A stretch of 64,000 nt of DNA from Nitrospirillum sp034653275 (GTDB lineage Bacteria > Pseudomonadota > Alphaproteobacteria > Azospirillales > Azospirillaceae): contig NZ_JAYEES010000001.1 in NCBI RefSeq assembly GCF_034653275.1, positions 248,001 to 312,000 of the forward strand, given 5' to 3'. A program made the translations under genes and the position numbers. Below, in pieces: positions 52,440 through 60,597 of this stretch (its first letter is position 1; each line of letters starts with the position of its first letter). The notes under the pieces were generated by a model. The model saw nothing but the letters and a program-made list of their open reading frames with translations. It searched no databases and was not told the DNA's origin.

Positions 52440-54674
52440 GTGCATTTTGATGGGCTGGCACGATTAAACCCTTTGGGCCTCAACCCATGCGGGTGGTATG
52501 ACCCATACGGGACATGGGTCATGGGCGATCCCACCGCAACGGCTCGACAAGTGTCAACGGGTGACGAGTTGGGAGAATTGGTGCAGGGGCAACGAAACCG
52601 CGATTGGGGCCTCGGCATGGTCACGGCCCCCTCACGACGTTTGATCGAACGTGTGCGGATGGTGCTGCGCATCATGGTTCCGGTATGCGCCGCCGGCTTG
52701 CTGATGGTTGGTTTGTTCGGCACAGGTGAGCGTACCCTAAGCCGGCTGACCGGGGCGATCGACCAGATCGTTGCCCGCAATTTGGCGGGCAGCATCAAGC
52801 TGTCTGATATCAACACCCGAGTTCAAAACGTCAATGCCCGCTTCAACCGCCTACTCGTCCTCAAGTCCGCCGGCCGCCAAACCATAGACGTCGCGGCGGA
52901 ATTGGCGGCAATCACGACCCAGGTTGACGCGATTGTCACCGACCTGCAGGCCTATCGCGACTCCTACGCAACGGCCGAACAGCGCGTTCGCCTGGATGAA
53001 ATCCTCCGCAGCCTTGCGGATTATAAAAATTCGGTTGCCTGGGTCGGCTCCATGCTGGGAATCGATTTCGCCAGCACAGTCAGTTTCATCGAACCTTTTG
53101 GTGCCGTCTTCGATCGGGTGCAGGCGGAATTGACCCGTATTGTCACTGAGACGGGTCAAGACGCGCAATCTCGGGCCACCGAGGCTACTCGGCAGGCGGA
53201 AGCCACGGTGCGTGCCTTCCTTTATTCGGCCGTGGCCGTCATGGTTGGCATCGCTTTGCTGGCGTGGCTTATCGGCCGTTACCAGCAGCGTCTGCGCATC
53301 AGTTCGGAAATGCTACGCCGGGAGGTCGAGGCACGGACCGTGGAACTGCGGCAGGCAAACGGGGAATTGGCCGCGTCGGCCGCCACCCTGCGCCAATTGG
53401 GTGACGCCGGTCTGGCTTTGACCGCCACGCTGGACTTGAACGAGGTTCACGCCGCCCTGCGCCGACATCTGTCCGAACTCATCCCTGTGGATGTTTTCGG
53501 CATGGTGAGGATCTTGGGCGACGGACGTGACCTGTTGTTCGAGCAGTTCATTTTCGAGGGAGAGCCCTGGCCGATATTCTCACGGCCCTCCCTCTCCAGT
53601 TCCGAGCCAGCCGTCCGGGCGTTGCGGCAGGCTGGTGGGCTGATGCTGAGGGGGGATGAAGCGGCCGTGTGGGCCAAGGGGGTGGCCGGGGATCGCTTGA
53701 GCATGCCGATGCAGGCAGCCATTTGGTGGCCCTTGGTGGTATCGGGTCAGGTCCTGGCTGTGATCACCGTGCAAAATCACGACATGCTTGCCTATGGGCC
53801 ACAAGTGTTGGAGATCCTACGGTCAGCCTGCGCCTATGCCGCCATCGCGATCGCCAACGCTTGTTCCTATCGAGACCTTGAAGCGACCTTGGCGGAGTTG
53901 CGCACCGCCCAGGATAAACTGGTGCAGCAGGAAAAGATGGCTTCCCTGGGCCGTCTCGTTGCTGGTGTCGCCCATGAGATCAACACCCCTCTAGGGGTGG
54001 TCCTCACTGCCGCAGGCAGTCTCTACAGCGGGGTCACCGATTTGCGCACTGCCATTGCCCAGGGGCGCTTGACCCGCACGGCGCTGGAGCAAGGCGTTGC
54101 GGAATGGGCGGATTTGGCGACCGTCGTTGAGCGGAACGCCGTGCGTACCGCCACCCTGGTGAAAAGCTTCTCTGCTGTCGCCGTGGACGAGACCGAGGGT
54201 CGCGTGCTGGAGACGGACCTGTCCATTCTGCTGGCGGACGTGGTGGCATTATTTCGGCCAGCCTTGGACCGCAGCGCCATCCGGTTGGAATTGGCGGTGG
54301 AGGAAGGCATGGTGATCCGCACGGTGCCCGAATCGCTGACAGACGCCCTGACCCGCATCCTGGCCAACACGATTGATCATGCTTTTCCCGGTGGCAGGAG
54401 CGGACATGTGAGTGTCGCCGCTACGGCTGGTGAGAACAACGGTGTGACGATTACCGTGACAGACGATGGGGTCGGTATCGCAGCCGAGGCCTTACCTCAT
54501 GTCTGTGATCCTTTTTTCACGACCGCGCGAGGCAGCGGTCATCCCGGACTGGGCCTGCACGTGGCCTACAATCAGGCGATCCAACGTCTGAAGGGGGCCT
54601 TGATCGTGGAGAGCACGATCGGGATGGGAACGCGTGTTACCTTGCAGCTTGCGCATCAGGGCTCCCTAAGGTAG
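52440..54674 (+). CDS. membrane sensor histidine kinase paired with the solute-binding protein
   Basis: Up to 744 residues. TM1 (VLRIMVPVCAAGLLMVGLFG) and TM2 (AFLYSAVAVMVGIALLAWLIG) bracket a helical periplasmic domain rich in heptads. A coiled coil, GAF-like domain, HisKA box VAGVAHEINTPLGVVLTAAGS and HATPase ending DPFFTTARGSGHPGLGLHVAYNQ follow. The coiled-coil-to-HATPase half is closely related to the propeller kinase at 45-49 kb, while the sensor halves are unrelated. The first GTG is a weak start; ATGs at 52521 and 52617 are more plausible. No response regulator is nearby. Confidence 0.85.
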   Translation: MHFDGLARLNPLGLNPCGWYDPYGTWVMGDPTATARQVSTGDELGELVQGQRNRDWGLGMVTAPSRRLIERVRMVLRIMVPVCAAGLLMVGLFGTGERTLSRLTGAIDQIVARNLAGSIKLSDINTRVQNVNARFNRLLVLKSAGRQTIDVAAELAAITTQVDAIVTDLQAYRDSYATAEQRVRLDEILRSLADYKNSVAWVGSMLGIDFASTVSFIEPFGAVFDRVQAELTRIVTETGQDAQSRATEATRQAEATVRAFLYSAVAVMVGIALLAWLIGRYQQRLRISSEMLRREVEARTVELRQANGELAASAATLRQLGDAGLALTATLDLNEVHAALRRHLSELIPVDVFGMVRILGDGRDLLFEQFIFEGEPWPIFSRPSLSSSEPAVRALRQAGGLMLRGDEAAVWAKGVAGDRLSMPMQAAIWWPLVVSGQVLAVITVQNHDMLAYGPQVLEILRSACAYAAIAIANACSYRDLEATLAELRTAQDKLVQQEKMASLGRLVAGVAHEINTPLGVVLTAAGSLYSGVTDLRTAIAQGRLTRTALEQGVAEWADLATVVERNAVRTATLVKSFSAVAVDETEGRVLETDLSILLADVVALFRPALDRSAIRLELAVEEGMVIRTVPESLTDALTRILANTIDHAFPGGRSGHVSVAATAGENNGVTITVTDDGVGIAAEALPHVCDPFFTTARGSGHPGLGLHVAYNQAIQRLKGALIVESTIGMGTRVTLQLAHQGSLR

Positions 54675-54785
54675 ACATGGCATATAGATTTTATATCTCA
54701 AATATAACTGTCTACTTTATTACCACTTAAACGATTGTTATATTCAAATCCCCGTCCAGAGCTATCGATACATTAAGGAGGGAAA
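54675..54785 (+). promoter_or_regulatory. AT-rich promoter region of the RiPP precursor genes
   Basis: This 111-bp gap is strikingly AT-rich (ATATAGATTTTATATCTC, TAACTGTCTACTTTATTACC) for this GC-rich window. It ends with the strong ribosome site TAAGGAGGG, eight bases before the precursor ATG. ATATAGATTTTATAT is a near-palindrome that could be an operator. Confidence 0.55.
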
Positions 54786-55034
54786 ATGACGCAATTTCTT
54801 CGTGAAATGACCCCGGATGATGTCCAAAAGATCTTGGGTCGCGCTTTGCTGGAACCAGGCTTCCGCAAACAGTTGCTGGCCGATGTCCCGGGCACGCTGG
54901 CTATTCTGGGTTTCAAGGCGTCTCCGGCCGCGTTGGCTTTCTTCGCCAAGCTTGGGGAGCAGCCGTTCGGTGACGCGGCTGACGACATCGAGAGCTTTAT
55001 TTCTGCCAATCCGCTGCCGAATACCTGGTTCTAA
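54786..55034 (+). CDS. Os1348/NHLP-type RiPP precursor peptide
   Basis: An 82-residue peptide. The leader has the pattern of Os1348-family NHLP precursors: VQKILGRALLEPGFRKQLLA, then GTLAILGFKASPAALAFFAKL. The C-terminal candidate core is GEQPFGDAADDIESFISANP followed by LPNTWF. A damaged paralogue lies 112 bp downstream and a radical-SAM RiPP maturase follows, the usual partner for this precursor type. It has a very strong ribosome site. The ending LPNTWF resembles LPIPSVWY of the paralogue, so the aromatic C-terminus may be the conserved part of the product. Modification sites are unknown. Confidence 0.8.
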   Translation: MTQFLREMTPDDVQKILGRALLEPGFRKQLLADVPGTLAILGFKASPAALAFFAKLGEQPFGDAADDIESFISANPLPNTWF

Positions 55035-55146
55035 TGAGAATCAAGGTTGGATTTGTTAATATTGGCTAATTCAACCCCTGTTTCGGCATCTATGCCGCCG
55101 ATTATTTCGGACATGAGACTCAATCATTAAGATCAGGAGGTTTGTT

Positions 55147-55310
55147 ATGGTACAAGTTGTTATGGATCATATGGGCAAAGCCTGATTGCCCTCGGTCTTC
55201 CCGTAACTGAGGCGGGCATGGCCTTCCTGCGCGCTCTGGATCAGAACCAGGTGCAGGACGACGAAGTGAAGGCCGCACCGGGCCTCCCTATTCCGAGTGT
55301 TTGGTACTGA
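55147..55310 (+). pseudogene. second, broken RiPP precursor-like peptide
   Basis: Behind an intact AGGAGG ribosome site, an ATG opens a 12-codon frame that stops. In the -1 frame the sequence continues as GQSLIALGLPVTEAGMAFLR, ALDQNQVQDDEVKAAPGLPI, then PSVWY and stop, clearly parallel to the first precursor (TLAILGFKASPAALAFFAKL ... LPNTWF). One added G at the GGG at 55173-55175 would rejoin the parts into a 53-residue peptide that still lacks the first half of the leader. It is either a decaying paralogue or a sequence error. NQVQDDEV is reminiscent of the borosin repeat VQDQNV, perhaps by chance. Confidence 0.65.
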
Positions 55311-55342
55311 TTTTCCGGTCTGACTCGGCTGGTTATGAATGG

Positions 55343-55375
55343 CGTGCCTCACTGAGGAGTCCTCAGTGAGGCACG
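55343..55375 (+). terminator. 16-bp perfect hairpin between RiPP precursors and maturase
   Basis: CGTGCCTCACTGAGGA and its exact complement flank a single central G (55359), so the RNA would form a stem of about 14 bp with a 5-base loop. It lies 32 bp before the radical-SAM gene and has no strong T-run. Partial termination here would give more precursor than enzyme transcript. Confidence 0.6.
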
Positions 55376-55406
55376 TGCGCCGTTTACAAGCATTCGGGAA
55401 GCACGC

Positions 55407-57372
55407 ATGGCCGACGGATCGGCAGTGAACGAACCCGGCGCCGGCCGCACCCTGCTGGTGGCCATGCCCGTCGCCGCCCTGCATTATCCCGTCATCGGCC
55501 TGTCGCTGCTGAAGGGCGCCCTGGCGCGGCGGGGGATGGCGGCGGACATCCGCCATTTCTACCTGGATTTCGCTGACTATATCGGCTTCGACGCCTACGC
55601 CGCGGTCGAGGACAGCCGCTATTTCCTGGCCATGGTGGGGGATTGGGTGTTCGCCGGGGCCGCCCATGGCACGCCAGGGGGGGCACGCCGGAGGGCGAGC
55701 CATTCACCTTCCTGAACGGCCTGATGACCGGGGAATACGGCCGCTATTTCGGGCCGCAGCGCCTGATGGGCATCCTGGCCGCGCGCAACAAGGCGGCGGG
55801 CTTCATCGAGCATTGCTTCGGCCAGGTCGACTGGTCGCGCTACTCCGTCGTGGGCTTCTCCACCTCCTTCCAGCAGACCATGGCGTCCCTGGCGCTGGCG
55901 CGGCGCATCAAGGCGGCGCATCCCCACATCCTGATCGTCTTCGGCGGCGCCAATTGCAGTGACGAGATGGGGGTGGAACTGCACCGCCACTATCCCTTCA
56001 TCGACGTGGTCGTAGGGGGGAGGCGGAGGAGGTGCTGCCCGACCTGGTGCGCCGCCACGGGGCGGGGTCGGATCTGGCCGGGCTGCCGGGCACCACCATC
56101 CGAGCCGCCGACGGCGCGACCGTCCCCGCCACCGTGCCCGCCGGCATGATCACCGACATGGACAGCCTGCCGCCGCTGGACTACGCCGACTTCTACGCCG
56201 ACCGCGCCCGCCTGCCGGCGGTGGCGGAACGTTTTCCCGCCTTCCCCTTGTTCGAAAGCGCCCGGGGCTGCTGGTGGGGGCAGAAGCACCATTGCACCTT
56301 CTGCGGCCTGAACGGCCTGGGCATGGCCTACCGCAGCAAGAGCCAGGAGCGCGCCTATGCCGAGCTGACGGACGTGGCCGACCGCTACGGGCGCGAGATC
56401 ATGGTGGTCGACAACATCCTGGACAGCCGTTACTTCGGCGACTTCCTGCCCCGCCTGGCCGCACTGGACCGGCCGCTGCTGCTGCACTACGAGGTCAAGG
56501 CCAACCTGCGGGCGGGCCAGCTGGCCCTGCTGGGCCAGGCCGGCGTGCGCAAGATCCAGCCGGGCGTGGAATCGCTCAGCACCCCGGTGCTGGCCCTGAT
56601 GCGCAAGGGCACCAGCCTGTTGCGCAACGTCCAGACCCTGCGCCTGGCGGCGGAGGCGGGTGTGCTGGTGGACTGGTCCCACCTCTATGGCTTCCCGGGG
56701 GAGACGGCGGCCCACTACCACGCTGCCGCCGCGGTGGTGCCCAAGATCGCCCACCTGCATCCGCCCGGCGGCTTCCACCGGGTGCGCGCCGACCGCTTCA
56801 GTCCTTACTTCAACACGCCGGCGGCCTTCGGCGTCACCATTCGCCCCGTGCCGGGCTACAGCCACATATTCCCCCACGATGAGGACGGCATCGCGCGCCT
56901 GGCCTATCACTTCGACATGACGCCCGAGCGGCCCGACGCGGATCTGGCGGCCGGTCACGCGGCCCTGGCCGCCCAGCTGGACCTGTGGCGCCGGGGTGAC
57001 GCGACGCTGACCCTGGCGCCGGCCGCCGACGGCACGGCGGTGGTGGAGGATGGCCGGGGCGCCACGCCCCGGCGGCACGCGCTGGATGCCGCCGCCACGG
57101 CGGTGCTGGACGCCTGCGCCGAAATCCAGGGTGCCGGCCCGCTGCTGAAGGCCCTGGCGCCCCGTTTCGGCGAGGCCGCCGTCACGGCGGCGGTGGCGGA
57201 GCTGGAGGCGCTGGCCCTGCTGCTGCGTGAGGGGGACGAACTGCTGGCCCTGCCGTTGCGCCAGCCGGGCTTCGACCGCGCCCCCCGGCATGAGGAAATC
57301 CGCACCTCCTGGGGGCGATCCTACTTCCATCATGCCCAGACGGCGGGACGGATGCCGGAACCGGTCGCCTGA
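55407..57372 (+). CDS. B12-binding radical SAM RiPP maturase (C-methyltransferase type); two frameshifts as assembled
   Basis: Three successive frames build one protein of about 656 residues. The N-terminal cobalamin-binding Rossmann domain includes ALHYPVIGLSLLKGALARRG and HILIVFGGANCSDEMG. The radical SAM centre is CWWGQKHHCTFCGLNG, a C-x7-C-x2-C cluster motif typical of RiPP-maturation radical SAM C-methyltransferases. HLYGFPGETAAHYH and IRPVPGYSHIFPHDEDGIAR follow. The breaks lie in a run of seven G (55677-55683) and of six G (about 56015-56020). One extra G each restores GGGTPEGEPF and VVGGEAEEVLPDLV. Substrate is presumably the upstream precursor. Confidence 0.87.
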
Positions 57373-57434
57373 CCCTTAAGAGAAAGCTGGCGCCGGTCCG
57401 GCTGTGTCGGGTCTGGACGGATTTCCGGGACCGA

Positions 57435-57478
57435 TATCCTTACCCCTTGGGGGGAAAGGCCCCCGGGGAGTAAGGATA
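57435..57478. repeat. inverted pair of iteron-like motifs between convergent genes
   Basis: TATCCTTACCCCTTGGGGG (57435-57453) and CCCCCGGGGAGTAAGGATA (57460-57478) form a stem with 16 of 19 Watson-Crick pairs around a 6-base loop. Both halves fit the origin-type 16-mer CCTTACnnnnnGGGGG. The element separates the convergent radical-SAM and pgmB genes and could act as a bidirectional terminator. Confidence 0.65.
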
Positions 57479-57486
57479 GGCCGGTG

Positions 57487-58143
57487 TCACAGGAAATCGG
57501 CGATGTGGAACTGCTCGGTCGTGGGCACGACATAGTCGGCCCGTGTCAGCACGGTGGGATCGCCGATGCCAACGGCCACCATGCCGGCGTCCTTGATGCT
57601 GATGATGCCGGCCACCGAATCCTCGATGCCCAGGCAGCGGTCCGGCGCCGCGCCCACCAGGCGCGCGGCCTCCAGGAACAGGTCGGGCGCCGGCTTGGGC
57701 GCCTTGACCGCCGCCGGGTCGGCGATGGCGTCGATCAAGGGGGCGATGCCCAGCTGCCGTAGCAGGGGCGGGGCGTTGCGGCTGGCCGAGGCCAGGGCGA
57801 TCTTCAACCCGGCGGCCCGAACCTCTTCCAATACCCGGCGGGCGCCCGGCAACAGGTCGTCCGGCGTCTGCTCCGCGATGGCGGCGGTGTAATAGCCGTT
57901 CTTGCGATCGGCCAGCACCCGCTTTTCCTCCGCCGTGCGCGTCACGCTCCCCTGTGGCCCGCCCTGGGCCAGGATCAGCTCCAGCGACCCCATGCGGTCC
58001 ACGCCCTTCAGCTTCTCCTCGAAGGCCGGTTCCAGGTGGATGCCCAATTCCTCGCCCAGGCGGCGCCAGGCCGCGAAATGGATGTGGGCGGTGTCGGCCA
58101 GCACCCCGTCCAGGTCGAACAGCACGGCATCAAAGCGCGGCAT
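57487..58143 (-). CDS. pgmB: beta-phosphoglucomutase (HAD superfamily)
   Basis: A 218-residue HAD hydrolase-fold mutase. Motif I is FDLDGVLADTAHIHFAAWRRL with nucleophile and acid Asp two apart, and the cap-domain start is typical of PgmB. KLKGVDRMGSLELIL is the substrate-specificity loop, ALASASRNAPPLL motif II, and GIEDSVAGIISIKDAGMVAVGIGD motif IV. It converts beta-glucose 1-phosphate to glucose 6-phosphate. The start overlaps the end of the GH65 gene by 14 bp, so the phosphorylase and mutase are made together. Confidence 0.92.
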   Translation of the reverse strand: MPRFDAVLFDLDGVLADTAHIHFAAWRRLGEELGIHLEPAFEEKLKGVDRMGSLELILAQGGPQGSVTRTAEEKRVLADRKNGYYTAAIAEQTPDDLLPGARRVLEEVRAAGLKIALASASRNAPPLLRQLGIAPLIDAIADPAAVKAPKPAPDLFLEAARLVGAAPDRCLGIEDSVAGIISIKDAGMVAVGIGDPTVLTRADYVVPTTEQFHIADFL

Positions 58144-60460
58144 GGCGCGGGCCCTCCAGCGTCAGTTCCGGGGCGGCGGGCGTCAGGTGGGCCACCTGGC
58201 CGTGGTGGCTCAGCGCCAGGCCGGGGCCGGCCAGCAGGCGGTAGGTGGTTGCGGCGTCGCAACCGACGGCGACCTCCACCCGGTTGCCCTGGAACTCCAG
58301 GCGGAAGCGGTATCCGGTCCAGCCTGGGGGCAGGGTGGGGGTGAAGCGCAGGGTGCCACCCAGGGCGTGCAGTCCGGCGAAACCCTGGGCCAGGGCCATC
58401 CAGCTGCCGGCCATGGCCGCCATGTGCAGGCCGTGGCCGGTGTTGCGGTGCAGGTCGTCCAGGTCGACCAGGGCGGTGTCGTTGAAATAGGCCAGTGCTT
58501 TGTCCATCTGGCCCAGGCGCGCCGCCAGCAGGGCGAACACGCCGGCCGACAGGGTGCTGTCATGCACCGTCACCAATTCATAGAAGGCGAAGGACCGGCG
58601 CACCGCGTCCGGCTCGAACCGATGGGGCAGCAGGCAGAAGGCCAGCACGGCGTCCGCCTGCTTGCACACCTGGTGGCGATACAGCACCAGGGGGTGGTAG
58701 TGCAGCAGCAGGGGATGGTGGTCGGCGGGCGTGCCGGCGAAATCCCAGGGCTTTTTGTCCAGGAAGCTGTCGTCCTGCGGATAAAGGCCGCTGGCCTCGT
58801 CATAGGGCAGGTACATGGCCGCCGCCGCCTGGCGCCAGCCCTCCGGCTCCTCCGCGCCCAGCCCGATGGCGGCGGCGATGCGGGCCAGGGCCTCCGGCTT
58901 CTCCCGGCCCAGGCGGGCCGCCACCTCGGCCGCGTACTCCAGGTGCGCCTGGGCCATGGCGTTGGTGTAGAGATTGTTGTCCACCATGGCCGTGTATTCG
59001 TCCGGCCCGGTCACCTCATGAATGCAGAAGCGGCCACCGCGACGGGGGTTGTAGTGCCCCATGTCCAGCCACAGGCGCGCCGTCTCGAACAGGATCTCGG
59101 CGCCGTGGCGCACCAGGAAATCATCGTCGCCGCTGGCGTCCATGTACTGGCGCACGGCGTGGGCGATGTCGGCGTTGATGTGGTATTGCGCCGACCCCGC
59201 CGGGAAATAGGCGGAGCATTCGGCACCGCCGATGGTGCGCCACGGGTACAGGGCGCCCTTGCGATGGCCCATCAGCCGGGCGTGGGTGCGGGCGCCGTCC
59301 AGGGTGCGGTGGCGGTATTCCAGGATGGCGCGCGCCACGGTCGGCCGGGTGTAGACCAGCACCGGCAGCGCGAAGATCTCCGCATCCCAGAAGTAATGCC
59401 CCTCATAGCCTTCGCCACTCTGCCCCTTGGCGCCGACGGAGGTCAGGCCGTCGCGCCCTGCCCCCTGCAGCAGCTGGAACAGGTTGAAACGCACGGCGCG
59501 CTCCAGCTCCGGCGCGCCCTCGATGCCGAGATCGGACGACAGCCAGAAGTCCTGCAGCGCCTGCGTGCGCGCCTGGCGCAGCGCGGGCAGGCCGATGGTG
59601 TTGGCGTGCGCCAGGGCGGCCACGGCGGCGCGGGCCAGCGCCTCGTCGTCCGCAGGGGTACCCTCCACGCCCTTGTCGGCGGCGTAGGCCACGCACTTCA
59701 CCAGGGTCAGCACGGAACCGGGCGTCAGGGTCGTGCGCACGGTGTGGCTGACGATGCCCTGGTCGCGGATGCTGGCCGTCAGGATGGGGGCGTCGCTGGT
59801 GACGGTCACGGCGTGGCTCATGGCGACCGCCACGCCCTGGTGGCTGCGGCCGGTGCGCAGCACCATGCCGTCGCCGCCGTCCTCCTCGATCCAGCGGCGG
59901 AAGGCCAGGGCGGCCAGCTGCGGGCCCACGCGGGGGTCATGCACGCCCCCTTCGTCCGCCGCGGGCGGCTGGTGCGGGGCCAGGCAGGAATCCACCACCA
60001 CCTCGGCGGTGAAGTCCTCCGCCGTCACCTGGTACTGGATGACGACGGGGCCGGGGTGATCCTCCACCACCAGGCGTTCGGTGGCCAGCCGCAGGGTGCG
60101 CCCGGCGGGCGAGCGCCAGCGCAGGGCGCGGTGCAGCACGCCGGTGCGGAGATCCAGCCAGCGGTGATGCTCCAGCACGGTGCCGGTGGCCAGGTCCAGC
60201 GGTTCGCCTTCCACGGTCAGGCCGATCAGGGTGCCGTCCGGCACTGGGATGCGGGTGTCGCTGGCCTCGGCGAAGCCCGGCGCCTTCTCGTGATAGCTGA
60301 TGGGCGTGACCTCATAGACGCCGTTCAGATGCACGACGGGCGCGGTGGAACGCGCATCCTCCTCGACACCGCCGCGCACGCCGATGAAGCCGTTGCCCAG
60401 CGTGAACAGGGATTCGGTGCATTTCAGCGCCGCCGGGCTGTCGCCCCGGGCGATGACCAC
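58130..60460 (-). CDS. glycoside hydrolase family 65 disaccharide phosphorylase
   Basis: A 776-residue GH65 enzyme of the usual length. ESLFTLGNGFIGVRGGVEE is the family N-terminus, EGYEGHYFWDAEIFALPVL the barrel entry, and HEVTGPDEYTAMVDNNLYTN carries the catalytic acid Glu. KQADAVLAFCLLP closes the barrel. Inverting GH65 phosphorylases split maltose, trehalose, kojibiose or nigerose to glucose and beta-glucose 1-phosphate, which fits the linked pgmB. The GTG start may be too short: the conserved Trp before VVIARG is in frame upstream (TDPWVV), but no start codon precedes it before a TAG. The specific disaccharide is not deducible. Confidence 0.9.
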   Translation of the reverse strand: MVIARGDSPAALKCTESLFTLGNGFIGVRGGVEEDARSTAPVVHLNGVYEVTPISYHEKAPGFAEASDTRIPVPDGTLIGLTVEGEPLDLATGTVLEHHRWLDLRTGVLHRALRWRSPAGRTLRLATERLVVEDHPGPVVIQYQVTAEDFTAEVVVDSCLAPHQPPAADEGGVHDPRVGPQLAALAFRRWIEEDGGDGMVLRTGRSHQGVAVAMSHAVTVTSDAPILTASIRDQGIVSHTVRTTLTPGSVLTLVKCVAYAADKGVEGTPADDEALARAAVAALAHANTIGLPALRQARTQALQDFWLSSDLGIEGAPELERAVRFNLFQLLQGAGRDGLTSVGAKGQSGEGYEGHYFWDAEIFALPVLVYTRPTVARAILEYRHRTLDGARTHARLMGHRKGALYPWRTIGGAECSAYFPAGSAQYHINADIAHAVRQYMDASGDDDFLVRHGAEILFETARLWLDMGHYNPRRGGRFCIHEVTGPDEYTAMVDNNLYTNAMAQAHLEYAAEVAARLGREKPEALARIAAAIGLGAEEPEGWRQAAAAMYLPYDEASGLYPQDDSFLDKKPWDFAGTPADHHPLLLHYHPLVLYRHQVCKQADAVLAFCLLPHRFEPDAVRRSFAFYELVTVHDSTLSAGVFALLAARLGQMDKALAYFNDTALVDLDDLHRNTGHGLHMAAMAGSWMALAQGFAGLHALGGTLRFTPTLPPGWTGYRFRLEFQGNRVEVAVGCDAATTYRLLAGPGLALSHHGQVAHLTPAAPELTLEGPRHAAL

Positions 60461-60597
60461 CCAGGGATCGGTAGCGGACGGGATGGCGGGGAAGGGGGAA
60501 GGGAGGCTGTCACGGGCGATCCACGTGGTTTCGATCTACAGGTAGCCTGGGGGACAACCAGGGCGGGGGCGCCCCGGTTCCCTCCGGCGGGGATGGT

